A stretch of DNA of 64,000 bases from an uncultured Clostridia bacterium (GTDB taxonomy: Bacteria; Bacillota; Clostridia; Oscillospirales; Acutalibacteraceae). Positions within the stretch are counted from its first letter, which is position 1; each line of letters opens with the position of its first letter. The notes below the pieces were generated by a model that saw only the letters and a program-made list of their open reading frames with translations, ran no database searches and was not told where the DNA came from. The stretch lies in the NCBI GenBank assembly GCA_944384905.1, contig CALWVE010000031.1:210627-274626 (forward strand). The letters run 5' to 3'. This document shows, piece by piece, positions 1 to 8,658 of this stretch. The translations under genes and the position numbers were made by a program.

Positions 1-62
1 CCACAGACCTGAAATAATTCACGTTCCACAATCCTATAAATTTTAGAAAGGCAGTGTTTCCA

Positions 63-869
63 ATGGATAGCTACATCAAGAACTTTTCTCTGGAAGGCAA
101 AGTTGCCCTGGTAACGGGCGCTTCTTACGGAATCGGTTTCGCCATCGCCAGTGGCATGGCTGCAGCCGGTGCCAAGATCGTCTTTAACGATATCAAGCAG
201 GAACTGGTTGACAAAGGTCTGGCTGCTTACAAAGAAGCCGGCATCGATGCCAAGGGTTATGTTTGCGACGTAACCAACGAAGAAGCCGTCCAGGCCATGG
301 TTAAGCAGATCGAAGAAGAAGTTGGCGTGATCGACATTCTGGTTAACAACGCCGGTATCATCAAGCGTATCCCGATGTGCGAAATGACCGCTGAACAGTT
401 CCGTCAGGTTATCGATGTTGACCTGAACGCTCCGTTCATCGTTTCCAAGGCTGTTATTCCTTCCATGATTAAGAAGGGCCACGGCAAGATCATCAACATC
501 TGCTCCATGATGAGCGAACTCGGCCGTGAAACCGTTTCCGCTTATGCCGCTGCCAAGGGCGGTCTGAAGATGCTGACCCGCAACATCTGCTCCGAATACG
601 GCGAATACAACATTCAGTGCAACGGCATTGGGCCTGGTTATATCGAAACCCCCCAGACCGCTCCGCTGCGTGAGATTCAGCCCGACGGCAGCCGTCATCC
701 GTTCGATCAGTTCATCATCGCCAAGACTCCGGCTGCACGCTGGGGCAAAACCGAAGACCTGGTTGGTCCGGCCGTATTCCTGGCCAGTGACGCCAGCAAC
801 TTCGTAAACGGTCATGTTCTGTATGTAGACGGCGGTATCCTCGCCTACATCGGCAAGCAGCCGCAATAA
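63..869 (+). CDS. SDR-family gluconate 5-dehydrogenase-like oxidoreductase
   Basis: A 268-residue short-chain dehydrogenase. It has the Rossmann motif TGASYGIG near the N-terminus, NNAG in the middle, the catalytic YxxxK as YAAAKG, and a C-terminal DGG. The family interconverts gluconate and 5-ketogluconate or reduces 2-keto-3-deoxy sugar acids (IdnO/KduD type), using NAD(P)H in the cytoplasm. The ATG at 63 is preferred over the in-frame GTG at 54, because AGAAAGG at 45-51 lies 11 nt before the ATG but only 2 nt before the GTG. The next gene follows on the same strand after an inverted repeat, so the two are probably cotranscribed, perhaps from a sugar-acid or pectin locus that begins left of the window. 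The class is certain; the exact substrate is not shown by the sequence. Confidence 0.88.
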   Translation: MDSYIKNFSLEGKVALVTGASYGIGFAIASGMAAAGAKIVFNDIKQELVDKGLAAYKEAGIDAKGYVCDVTNEEAVQAMVKQIEEEVGVIDILVNNAGIIKRIPMCEMTAEQFRQVIDVDLNAPFIVSKAVIPSMIKKGHGKIINICSMMSELGRETVSAYAAAKGGLKMLTRNICSEYGEYNIQCNGIGPGYIETPQTAPLREIQPDGSRHPFDQFIIAKTPAARWGKTEDLVGPAVFLASDASNFVNGHVLYVDGGILAYIGKQPQ

Positions 870-885
870 GTTAAATCCAATAAAC

Positions 886-914
886 ATGAGGCGGTGCGCA
901 ATTCACCGCCTCAT
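886..914 (+). repeat. Perfect 11-bp hairpin between the SDR gene and the next gene
   Basis: An 11-base arm (886-896, beginning ATGAGGCGG) pairs perfectly with 904-914 across a 7-nt loop. No long T-tract follows, so it is more likely an intercistronic or attenuating hairpin than a full terminator. Its position argues against translation starting at the in-frame ATG at 886. Confidence 0.7.
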
Positions 915-933
915 CTTCTATGAGGTAGTGCAA

Positions 934-1752
934 ATGATTACAATTCAAGTCAAACGCGGCGAAACCGTACTGATGGAAAACAGCGGTCAGGAACTCGTGA
1001 ATCTTTCCTGGCAGGGCAATGGCTACGACCATGATGCCGAATGGAACGGCGAATACGAAGAAGGCGACGTAATCGTTCTAAAGTGTGACGAAGCTCCCTG
1101 CTATCTGAACATCCAGCTGGATGACGTTATGCATCCGTGCTTTGTATATCTGCGTGAACCGGTATTTACGCTGGCTATTCCTTTCGGCGAAAAGCGTGTT
1201 TCGTATAACCCGAAAACCTTTACCGGCAATATTCATCTTCTGAGCGCACGCAAAGCGACCAAAGAAGAAATTGCATCGTACAAGAACCTTTGCCTGAATG
1301 AATACGACTGCCACGAAAATACAACCTGCTTCCCGCATGCTTCCGCCAATGTAGAAACCCGCGGCGAATCTGTGTTTGCGGCACGCAACGCCATCAACGG
1401 CAACACCGACAATCGTCGCCATGGTCCGTGGCCGTATGAATCTTGGGGCATCAACCGCGATCCGAACGCTGAAATCACCATCGATTTCGGCCGTCCGGTA
1501 AAAGCGGACAAGATCGTTCTGGTTACCCGCGCCGATTTCCCGCACGACAACTGGTGGAAACAGGCTGAAATGACCTTCTCCGACGGTACTTCCATGACGC
1601 TGACCATGGAGAAATCTTCTCTTCCCCATGTGTTTACCATGGAACCCAAGGAAATCACCTGGCTCAAGCTCGGCAAGCTGATTAAGGATGAGAATGATCC
1701 TTCTCCCTTCCCGGCTTTGACCCAGATTGAAGTATACGGTACAGAAGCATAA
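934..1752 (+). CDS. Unknown protein with a discoidin/F5-8C-like C-terminal domain
   Basis: A 272-residue soluble protein without signal peptide or membrane segment. I do not recognise a named family for the whole chain. The first 110 residues look like beta-sandwich with no evident catalytic motif. The second half (from about residue 135) has features of F5/8 type C or carbohydrate-binding modules: a segment with ARNAINGN, then ITIDFGRPVKADKI and a tryptophan/aspartate-rich stretch ending in TQIEVYG. The start at 934 is chosen because GAGGT at 922-926 is correctly spaced and because an upstream hairpin occupies the longer reading frame. It follows the sugar-acid dehydrogenase gene and probably shares its transcript. 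A role in sugar binding or uronate metabolism is inference from domain and context only. Confidence 0.65.
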   Translation: MITIQVKRGETVLMENSGQELVNLSWQGNGYDHDAEWNGEYEEGDVIVLKCDEAPCYLNIQLDDVMHPCFVYLREPVFTLAIPFGEKRVSYNPKTFTGNIHLLSARKATKEEIASYKNLCLNEYDCHENTTCFPHASANVETRGESVFAARNAINGNTDNRRHGPWPYESWGINRDPNAEITIDFGRPVKADKIVLVTRADFPHDNWWKQAEMTFSDGTSMTLTMEKSSLPHVFTMEPKEITWLKLGKLIKDENDPSPFPALTQIEVYGTEA

Positions 1753-1770
1753 TTGTAAGGTTTATTCTGA

Positions 1771-1803
1771 AAAAAGACGCTGTAATTTTACAGCGTCTTT
1801 TTG
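1771..1803 (+). terminator. Rho-independent terminator after the discoidin-like gene
   Basis: AAAAAGACGCTGTAA pairs with its complement across a 3-nt loop and ends in a T-run. It closes the two-gene unit at the left edge. Confidence 0.9.
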
Positions 1804-1817
1804 TTGTTTCTACGCTC

Positions 1818-1846
1818 TTGACGTGTGCCGAATTTTGACGTATACT
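1818..1846 (+). promoter_or_regulatory. Promoter for the MATE exporter gene
   Basis: TTGACG at 1818-1823 and TATACT at 1841-1846 are separated by 17 bp and lie about 40 nt before the MATE start codon. Confidence 0.7.
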
Positions 1847-1888
1847 TAGTAGCTGTTGGCACATAAGTCTGGAAAAGAGGGAAACAAA

Positions 1889-3250
1889 ATGCGGATTGAA
1901 AACGATCTGGGTAAAGACAATATCCATAAAATTGTATGGCGAATTGCAATTCCCAGCATGCTAGCTCAATTTGTAAGTGTGTTATACAGTATTGTGGATC
2001 GTATGTATATCGGCCATATAGCTGAAATTGGAAATTTGGCCTTGGGCGGCGTCGGCGTATGCGGACCGATTGTCACCATGGCGGGCTCATTTGCTTTTCT
2101 GGTTGGAATCGGCGGTTCTCCGCTTATGAGCATGCGTCTGGGCGAAGGAAACAAAAAAGAAGCCGAACGCATTGTCGCAAACTGCTTTATGCTTCTTTGT
2201 GCTATTTCGGTCGTCCTCACCTTTGTACTGCTGCTTATTAAAGATCCCATGCTGCGTACCTTTGGCGCCAGCGATGCGATCTTCCCCTATGCGGACGCCT
2301 ATTTTACAGTTTACATCTGCGGTACGATTTTTGCTTTGCTGGCTACCGGCATGAATCAGTTTATCATCAGCCAAGGCTTTGCGAAAATCGGTATGATCTC
2401 CGTTGTAATCGGAGCGATTGCCAATATCATTCTCGATCCTGTCTTTATTTTCGGATTGAACATGGGCGTTGAAGGTGCGGCCTTGGCTACCGTTTTATCG
2501 CAGGTTGCCAGCTGCGCATTTGTTCTTCGCTTTCTGTTTGGAGAATTCACGCCGGTTCGGATCACTTTCCGCGGCTACAGCCTGAAAATTGTTGGCAGAG
2601 TTCTGCTGCTCGGATTTACGCCTTTCATCATTATCGCTGTAGATAATCTGATGATGATTGCTCTCAATACCGTTTTGCAGAATTATGGCGGTCCCGAAAA
2701 CGGCGATATCCTGATCACCTGCGGCACGATTGCGCAGAGCTTTATGCTGGTTGTCACCATGCCCTTGGGCGGAATTAGCAGCGGCACACAGACCATCTTG
2801 GCCTTTAACTATGGTGCCGGACAGATTGACCGTGTATTACAGGCTCAAAAAACAATTTTAAAGCTTTGTGTCGGCTTTACAACTCTGATGTTTATTGTCG
2901 CACGTTTTGCAAGCCCGCTGTTTGTACACCTGTTTACAACAGACCCGGTTATCGCCGAAAAGGCGGTTTGGTCTATTCATGTATTTACCCTGGCCATTAT
3001 TCCGCTGGGAATTCAATATGAAATCGTCGATGGATTTACGGCGCTGGGGCATGTTGAATTGGCGCTTCCCCTCTCGTTTTTCCGCAAATTGGTATACTTC
3101 GTGGTACTGTTCATCATCCCGCTGTTTATGCCGGTGGAAAACGTATTCTATGCGGAGGCAATCTCCGATATTATTCCGCCGCTTGTTTCCGTTCTTGTTT
3201 ATCTATTAACCATCAAGAAGATACTAAACCGGCGGCGCGTTACAGCCTAA
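1889..3250 (+). CDS. MATE-family multidrug/sodium antiporter
   Basis: A 453-residue polytopic membrane protein with about 12 hydrophobic segments in two homologous halves. It opens with IVWRIAIPSMLAQFVSVLYS and DRMYIGH, the first-helix signature of the MATE superfamily. MATE proteins expel cationic drugs or metabolites in exchange for Na+ or H+. The ATG at 1889 is chosen because GAGGG lies 8 nt before it; the longer TTG start has no ribosome binding site. It has its own promoter upstream and a terminator downstream, so it is monocistronic and converges on the ATPase operon. The substrate cannot be predicted. Confidence 0.9.
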   Translation: MRIENDLGKDNIHKIVWRIAIPSMLAQFVSVLYSIVDRMYIGHIAEIGNLALGGVGVCGPIVTMAGSFAFLVGIGGSPLMSMRLGEGNKKEAERIVANCFMLLCAISVVLTFVLLLIKDPMLRTFGASDAIFPYADAYFTVYICGTIFALLATGMNQFIISQGFAKIGMISVVIGAIANIILDPVFIFGLNMGVEGAALATVLSQVASCAFVLRFLFGEFTPVRITFRGYSLKIVGRVLLLGFTPFIIIAVDNLMMIALNTVLQNYGGPENGDILITCGTIAQSFMLVVTMPLGGISSGTQTILAFNYGAGQIDRVLQAQKTILKLCVGFTTLMFIVARFASPLFVHLFTTDPVIAEKAVWSIHVFTLAIIPLGIQYEIVDGFTALGHVELALPLSFFRKLVYFVVLFIIPLFMPVENVFYAEAISDIIPPLVSVLVYLLTIKKILNRRRVTA

Positions 3251-3251
3251 C

Positions 3252-3286
3252 AAAAAGGACTCCGAAAAATTCGGAGTCCTTTTCTT
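3252..3286. terminator. Bidirectional terminator between MATE gene and ATPase operon
   Basis: A perfect stem (AAAAGGACTCCGA and complement) has A-runs on the left and T-runs on the right. It can stop transcription of the MATE gene rightward and of the ATPase operon leftward. Confidence 0.88.
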
Positions 3287-3907
3287 TTATTCGGCAGCTT
3301 TTTCTTTCTGTGCCTTGATGACTTTGAGGCGAGAGAAATCTTCGCGCTCCTTTTCATCCAGCACTTCACTGATAAACTTAATCGTTGTACCAAACTGCGG
3401 GATCATAATATTATTCAGAGCATTGGCGCGTTTCTGCGTCTTTTTAATGGCTTCCGCCAGACGATATACGCTGCTTTCCACTTCCGCCAATTCAACCGTC
3501 AGACGCTTGACTTCATTGAATTCCATAAAAGCGTCATCCAGCGAACTGTTGGTATCCAAAAAGCCATAATAAACGGCCGGTTCGTGCTCTTCCAACGTAA
3601 TGGTGGGCAACTCAACGCCCATTACACTACGCATGCTGACCGACAAACCTTCTTCAACCGGAACGCAGCGTGCAAACATACCAACCTCACCCAAAGTGAT
3701 ATTGGCAGTCTGCAAAGCGGCGTATGCTCTTGCATAAGCTTGTGCAATCTGATCCTGAATGGCAGCGGCACGGTCGATCAGCTGCATCATCTCGCGGACC
3801 AGAATATTCCGCTTGCGATCCATCAGTTCAAATCCCTGTTTGGCCAGCGCAAGGCTTTTTTTCTGAGCCATCAGGTTACTTTTCGTAGGAAATACCTGCT
3901 GTGCCAC
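3287..3907 (-). CDS. ntpD: V/A-type ATPase subunit D (central rotor shaft)
   Basis: A 206-residue, mainly helical protein. The start FPTKSNLM and the two long coiled-coil regions at either end are typical of subunit D, which forms the rotating shaft inside the A3B3 head and links it to the membrane ring with subunit F. The GTG at 3907 is preferred over the GTG at 3916: AAAGGAG lies 10 nt upstream of the former but directly abuts the latter. Last gene of the ATPase operon, 30 bp after subunit B. Confidence 0.93.
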   Translation of the reverse strand: MAQQVFPTKSNLMAQKKSLALAKQGFELMDRKRNILVREMMQLIDRAAAIQDQIAQAYARAYAALQTANITLGEVGMFARCVPVEEGLSVSMRSVMGVELPTITLEEHEPAVYYGFLDTNSSLDDAFMEFNEVKRLTVELAEVESSVYRLAEAIKKTQKRANALNNIMIPQFGTTIKFISEVLDEKEREDFSRLKVIKAQKEKAAE

Positions 3908-3937
3908 CGATCTCACGCTCCTTTCGCATCAAGCTTT

Positions 3938-5341
3938 TTATGCAACCGTAATCCCATGCTGCGCAGCCCGTTCTTTGGCGGGCTCATAGTACTTATCCAA
4001 AATAGCATCGTCTACACGATCCAGTTCAGCGCGCGGCAGCATCGTCAGCAGTTCCCAACCCAGATCCAACGTTTCGTCCATCGTACGGTTTACGTTGCCC
4101 TGGCCGATAAACGTCTGTTCAAACACACGGCCAAAAGCCATCAAACGCTTATCCGAAGGAGACAGTTCTTCCTCACCGATAACGCTGGCCAAAGCTTTGG
4201 CATCCTGTACTTTGGCGTAGCTTGCAAACAACTGGTTGGAAAGCGGGTTATGGTCTTCACGCGTATAACCGGCGCCGATGCCGTCCTTCATCAAACGGGA
4301 AAGGCTGGGCAACACGCTAACAGGCGGATAGATACCGATCGCGTCCATGCTGCGGTCCAACACGATCTGACCTTCGGTGATGTAACCGGTCAGGTCGGGA
4401 ATCGGGTGCGTAATATCGTCGCCGGGCATCGTCAGAATCGGGATCTGCGTAACGGAGCCCTGTTTGCCTTCCAGAATACCGGCACGTTCATACAAGCTGG
4501 CCAGGTCGGAATACAGATAACCCGGGAAGCCTTTACGGCCGGGGATTTCGCCTTTGGAGCTGGAGAATTCACGAAGGGCTTCGCAGTAGCTCGTCATATC
4601 CGTCAGGATAACCAGGATATTTTTGTTCAGATCAAACGCCAGATATTCTGCAACCGTCAAAGCGGCACGCGGCGTAATGATACGTTCGATAATCGGGTCG
4701 TTTGCCAGGTTCAGCAGCATAACCACGCGGTCCATAACGTTGGCTTCCGCAAAGGAATTGCGGAAATATTCGGCAACGTCGTTCTTTACACCCATGGCGG
4801 CAAATACGATAGCAAAATCTTCGCCATCGGCAACGTTAGCCTGCTTTACAATCTGAACAGCCAGTTCGTTGTGCTTCATACCGGAACCGGAGAAAATCGG
4901 CAGCTTCTGGCCGCGAATCAACGTAGCCAGACAGTCGATGGAAGAAATACCGGTGCGGATGCAGTTTCGCGGATAAACACGGGAAACCGGGTTGATCGGC
5001 GCGCCGTTTACATCCCGGCGGCAAACCGGATAAATGCTGCCCATACCATCGATCGGGCGGCCCAAACCATCCAGGGTACGGCCCAGAATTTCAGGGCTCA
5101 GATCAACCATCATCGGGTGAGCCGTAAATACAGTTCGCGTATTCTGCAAGCTCATACCGCGTGTTCCTTCGAACACCTGCACAACACAACGGTCGCCTTC
5201 AATCAGCACCACACGGCCAACGCGGCTGCTGCCGTCATCAAGCTGCATGGTAACCATTTCATCATAAGATGCTTCTGTCACACCTTCCAGAACAACCAGA
5301 GAGCCGTTGATCTGGGAAAGGCCGATATGCTCAAGAATCAT
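3938..5341 (-). CDS. ntpB: V/A-type ATPase subunit B (non-catalytic nucleotide-site subunit)
   Basis: A 467-residue protein of usual length. The position of the P-loop holds [12 protein letters not shown] rather than a Walker A motif, the hallmark of the non-catalytic B subunit. The downstream [11 protein letters not shown] segment and the C-terminal helical domain are conserved. It alternates with subunit A in the A3B3 hexamer and contributes the arginine finger side of the catalytic interface. AAAGGAG precedes the ATG; the spacing to subunit A is 17 bp. Confidence 0.96.
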   Translation of the reverse strand: MILEHIGLSQINGSLVVLEGVTEASYDEMVTMQLDDGSSRVGRVVLIEGDRCVVQVFEGTRGMSLQNTRTVFTAHPMMVDLSPEILGRTLDGLGRPIDGMGSIYPVCRRDVNGAPINPVSRVYPRNCIRTGISSIDCLATLIRGQKLPIFSGSGMKHNELAVQIVKQANVADGEDFAIVFAAMGVKNDVAEYFRNSFAEANVMDRVVMLLNLANDPIIERIITPRAALTVAEYLAFDLNKNILVILTDMTSYCEALREFSSSKGEIPGRKGFPGYLYSDLASLYERAGILEGKQGSVTQIPILTMPGDDITHPIPDLTGYITEGQIVLDRSMDAIGIYPPVSVLPSLSRLMKDGIGAGYTREDHNPLSNQLFASYAKVQDAKALASVIGEEELSPSDKRLMAFGRVFEQTFIGQGNVNRTMDETLDLGWELLTMLPRAELDRVDDAILDKYYEPAKERAAQHGITVA

Positions 5342-5358
5342 TTCTGCACTCTCCTTTC

Positions 5359-7110
5359 TCAGCGTGCCAAAGCGGCGGTCTTTTCATCGATCTGCTGCAT
5401 ATAGTCATCCAGAATCTCAAGCTTGTTATTCGGTACATCGTACTTCATCTTAACAAGCAGATCAAACAAGCCCAGACCGATAATCTGCGTAATCGGAATC
5501 TGCGCAGATACAAGATTTACACAGCGATCGTAACAATGCAGAATGACCTGCATCATTTTGAGCTGCTTCTTCAGCGGAACATAGGTATCTTCCGGATGGA
5601 AAGCGTTCTGCTGCAGGAAGCCGACACGAATTACGCGCGCAATTTCAATAACAAGTTTCTGATCGTCCGGCAAAACATCCGAACCAATCAGCTTGACAAT
5701 TTCCATCAAGCTGGATTCCTGCAGAAGCAGGCCGGCCAGCCGTTCACGGCAAGCCATAAAGTCGGAACCTACATGATCATAATACCAGGTGGAAAGATCG
5801 CCTAAATATTCGCTGTAACTGTCGTTCCAGTTAATAGCGGGATAATGACGGGCATAAGCCAGGCTCTTGTCGAGCGCCCAGAAGCAGCGGGTAAAACGCT
5901 TGGTATTCTGGGTAACCGGTTCGGAGAAGTCGTTACCCTGCGGGCTGACAGCGCCGATAACCGATACGGAACCTTCGGTACCGTTCAAGTTCTTTACATA
6001 GCTGGCGCGTTCATAGAATTCAGCCAAACGGCTGGGCAGATAAGCCGGGTAGCCTTCATCGGCGGGCATTTCTTCCAGACGGCCGCTGATTTCACGCAGA
6101 GCTTCAGCCCAACGGGAAGTAGAGTCAGCCATCATGGCGGCATGATAACCCATGTCACGGTAATATTCAGCCAATGTGATACCGGTGTAAATAGAAGCCT
6201 CACGGGCGGCAACCGGCATATTGGATGTATTTGCAATCAAAACGGTACGATCCATCAGGCTCTTGCCTGTTCTCGGGTCGGTCAGTTCGCTGAATTCGGT
6301 CAGCGCCTGCGTCATTTCATTGCCACGTTCTCCGCAGCCGACGTAAACGATAATATCGGCATCGCACCATTTAGCAAGCTGATGCTGGGTCATTGTTTTA
6401 CCGGTACCAAAACCTCCGGGAATTGCGGCGGCGCCGCCTTTGGCCAGCGGGAACATGGTATCGATAATACGCTGACCGGTAATCAGCGGCTGCGTAGCAG
6501 GACGGCGTTCTTCAACCGGTCTGGGAAGTCGAATCGGCCAGCGCTGTGCCAGATACAAAGTCTGTTCTTTACCGGACGGATCGCGCAGGCGGGCAATCGG
6601 TTCGCGAATGGTATAAGCGCCATCAGGAGCCGTCCAAATTACTTCACCTTCCACGCCAGGAGTCACCATGCACTTATGCAGGATAGCCGGTGTTTCCGGC
6701 GTGGTGGCAAAAATGTCGCCGCTATGCAGATAATCGCCGACTTTAGCCGTAACCGTAACATCCCATTTTACGGTTTCATCCAGCGGAGAAGCCGTTACAC
6801 CGCGGCCGATAAACGAACCCGTCTCTTTTTGCAGAGCCGGAAGCGGACGCTGGATACCGTCATAAATGTTGCGCAAAATGCCGGGTCCCAATTCAACACT
6901 CAGCGGGCCGCCGGCCGACACAACCGGCTGTCCCGGAGCAAGGCCACCCGTTTCTTCATAAACCTGAATCGTCGTGGCTTTGCTATCCAAACGAATGACT
7001 TCGCCAACCAGACGAGCATCGCCGACGTAAACCATTTCCATCATGGAAAGGTCTGTTTTGCCCTGAATGGTGACAACCGGGCCGTTAATACTGTAAACTG
7101 TATTGTTCAT
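5359..7110 (-). CDS. ntpA: V/A-type ATPase catalytic subunit A
   Basis: A 583-residue catalytic subunit. Residues 232-239 are the Walker A GGFGTGKT, followed by [12 protein letters not shown] and the switch region [17 protein letters not shown]. The long non-homologous insert around residues 115-190 distinguishes V/A-type A subunits from F-type beta subunits. It hydrolyses or makes ATP at the interface with subunit B. An AAGGAGGG box lies before the ATG, and the operon context is complete. Confidence 0.97.
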   Translation of the reverse strand: MNNTVYSINGPVVTIQGKTDLSMMEMVYVGDARLVGEVIRLDSKATTIQVYEETGGLAPGQPVVSAGGPLSVELGPGILRNIYDGIQRPLPALQKETGSFIGRGVTASPLDETVKWDVTVTAKVGDYLHSGDIFATTPETPAILHKCMVTPGVEGEVIWTAPDGAYTIREPIARLRDPSGKEQTLYLAQRWPIRLPRPVEERRPATQPLITGQRIIDTMFPLAKGGAAAIPGGFGTGKTMTQHQLAKWCDADIIVYVGCGERGNEMTQALTEFSELTDPRTGKSLMDRTVLIANTSNMPVAAREASIYTGITLAEYYRDMGYHAAMMADSTSRWAEALREISGRLEEMPADEGYPAYLPSRLAEFYERASYVKNLNGTEGSVSVIGAVSPQGNDFSEPVTQNTKRFTRCFWALDKSLAYARHYPAINWNDSYSEYLGDLSTWYYDHVGSDFMACRERLAGLLLQESSLMEIVKLIGSDVLPDDQKLVIEIARVIRVGFLQQNAFHPEDTYVPLKKQLKMMQVILHCYDRCVNLVSAQIPITQIIGLGLFDLLVKMKYDVPNNKLEILDDYMQQIDEKTAALAR

Positions 7111-7125
7111 TCCTACTAGCCCTCC

Positions 7126-7707
7126 TTACAATGCAACGGAAAGGCCGGAATTTTCAAGGAACCAATCCTTTTGTGCCGCCAAACGGCTATCGAGCGTATC
7201 GTCTGCCGAAATCTGGGCATTCTGTGCCTTTAATCCGCCCAGAACGATAGCCGCATCCGCAGAAACCGAAACACCGGCAGGCAATTTGCCCTGCAGCAGC
7301 TTCATATCCTGTTCGCGGGCATACAAAACGCAGCCGGCGCCCAAACGATCACACAGACGTGTGGCGCTCTGAATCAGCCACTGGGCATAAGCTTCTGTTT
7401 TTGTATAAGCAGCCAAGGCTTCTCGTACATCCGAGAAAACCTGATCCGTCAATTCCATTCTCTTCTGAGCAAGCGACGCGCGCGCCTGGGCGCCCTGTGC
7501 GGAAAGCGTGCGATTAAATTCCGCCTCCATACGTTCCTGCTCAAAACGAATCATCCGTTCCGCCTTTTTTTCTTCGACACTGCGGGCCTGCTCCATTTCT
7601 TCGGAAAGCAAACGTTCCGTTTCGGCTTCAATGGCCTTGCAACGTCTCTCGCCGTCTTCACGGATCGACTGCACAAACCGCTGCGCCCGAACATCTGATT
7701 CGATCAT
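7126..7707 (-). CDS. ntpE: V/A-type ATPase subunit E (peripheral stalk)
   Basis: A 193-residue protein with a charged N-terminal coiled coil (about residues 10-90) and a globular C-terminal part, the pattern of the stalk subunit that pairs with subunit G/H and holds the A3B3 head still. The ATG at 7707 has GAGGTGAG eight bases upstream; the GTG three codons earlier overlaps that box. Sequence conservation of this family is low, so the assignment rests on fold pattern and operon position between F and A. Confidence 0.85.
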   Translation of the reverse strand: MIESDVRAQRFVQSIREDGERRCKAIEAETERLLSEEMEQARSVEEKKAERMIRFEQERMEAEFNRTLSAQGAQARASLAQKRMELTDQVFSDVREALAAYTKTEAYAQWLIQSATRLCDRLGAGCVLYAREQDMKLLQGKLPAGVSVSADAAIVLGGLKAQNAQISADDTLDSRLAAQKDWFLENSGLSVAL

Positions 7708-7748
7708 ATCTCTCACCTCATTTTTGACAAACCAATCGCAAAAGCAAT

Positions 7749-8057
7749 TTAAATCCGAATTCCAACAGCGTCACGCACATAACGGGTAATTCTGTCTTTA
7801 CCCGTTGCAGAGCCATGACGGTCAGGAATCGCTAAAACAAGCGGGCCGCCTTGTTTCTGTCTTGCAGCATCCATCAGCGGCACATACGTATCCGCTAATT
7901 TTTCGGTAACAAGAACCATTCCGACTTCCGGTTCGGTTTCAACCTTCTGCAGCGCATCGCGGAATTCTTCCTCCGTATGCGCTACAACACCTTCAATTCC
8001 TGCAAGACGCAGGCCCGTAAGGGTATCGGTATTATCACTAATTAGAAAAAAGCGCAT
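7749..8057 (-). CDS. ntpF: V/A-type ATPase subunit F
   Basis: A 102-residue alpha/beta protein. The N-terminal FLISDNTDTLTGLRLAGI and the central GMVLVTEKLAD are characteristic of subunit F, which binds subunit D in the rotor. Length is normal. It sits between K and E in the operon with an AGAGG ribosome binding site. Confidence 0.92.
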   Translation of the reverse strand: MRFFLISDNTDTLTGLRLAGIEGVVAHTEEEFRDALQKVETEPEVGMVLVTEKLADTYVPLMDAARQKQGGPLVLAIPDRHGSATGKDRITRYVRDAVGIRI

Positions 8058-8074
8058 CTTGCAAGCCTCTTTTC

Positions 8075-8587
8075 TTACACCAACTTATTGAGGATCAAGA
8101 TAGAGATAACAACACCATACAGAGCGATAGATTCACCCAGAGCTACGAAGATCAAGCTCTTACCAAAGCTCTTGGGGTCTTCGGAAGCAGCAGCGATAGC
8201 AGCAGGAGCACCAGCAGCAACAGCGATACCACCGCCAATACCAGCCAGACCGGTTACCAGAGCGGCAGCCAGCAGGCCCAGACCCATGCTTTCGTTGGAA
8301 GCAGCGTTGGCGGAAGCCGGAGCAGCAGCTTCTTCTGTTTCAGTTTCGGCAGCAGCCATAGCCGTGGTTTCCGTGGCTTTAACATCGGGCTGCACATCTT
8401 TAGCGGAAGTGGTATAGGTAAAGCCGCAGGCAACAACCATTACAACCAGGAAGGTGAGCAGGTTAACAGCCATCGTTCTTTTTACACTGAAACCCTTGGA
8501 ACGGCTTCTGCAAGCCAGGACAATCGCACTACCAACCAACAAAACAACAGGAACAATAAACAAAAGAGCAGTCAATACAGGCATCAT
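8075..8587 (-). CDS. ntpK: V/A-type ATPase proteolipid subunit K, N-terminally extended form
   Basis: A 170-residue membrane protein with four predicted helices at about 4-25, 38-58, 101-126 and 143-167. Only the second hairpin resembles a rotor-ring subunit: GLAGIGGGIAVAAG in helix 3, and the ion-binding carboxylate E152 in GESIALYG in helix 4. The first hairpin has no such motifs and is joined by a 40-residue Ala/Glu/Thr-rich linker. The E, S and Y of the carboxylate helix match Na+-type rings, but the helix-3 glutamine is replaced by valine and the position two after the carboxylate is I, not T, so proton coupling seems likelier. GGAGGT precedes the start. I have seen comparable extended K subunits in clostridial ATPase operons. 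Confidence 0.9.
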   Translation of the reverse strand: MMPVLTALLFIVPVVLLVGSAIVLACRSRSKGFSVKRTMAVNLLTFLVVMVVACGFTYTTSAKDVQPDVKATETTAMAAAETETEEAAAPASANAASNESMGLGLLAAALVTGLAGIGGGIAVAAGAPAAIAAASEDPKSFGKSLIFVALGESIALYGVVISILILNKLV

Positions 8588-8658
8588 GATTCAGACCTCC
8601 AAAATTTTGTTTCAATTTTTTAATTTTATACAGAGCACTTCGGCTCCGGATAACGAAT

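Noticed and set aside
3584..5404. A 606-residue open frame on the plus strand
   Set aside because: It lies wholly antisense to the ATPase D and B genes, has a composition unlike real proteins (excess H, N, Q, R), and no ribosome binding site. The same applies to other long antisense frames over ntpA, ntpI, dnaE, tlyA-dxs and the fucosidase.
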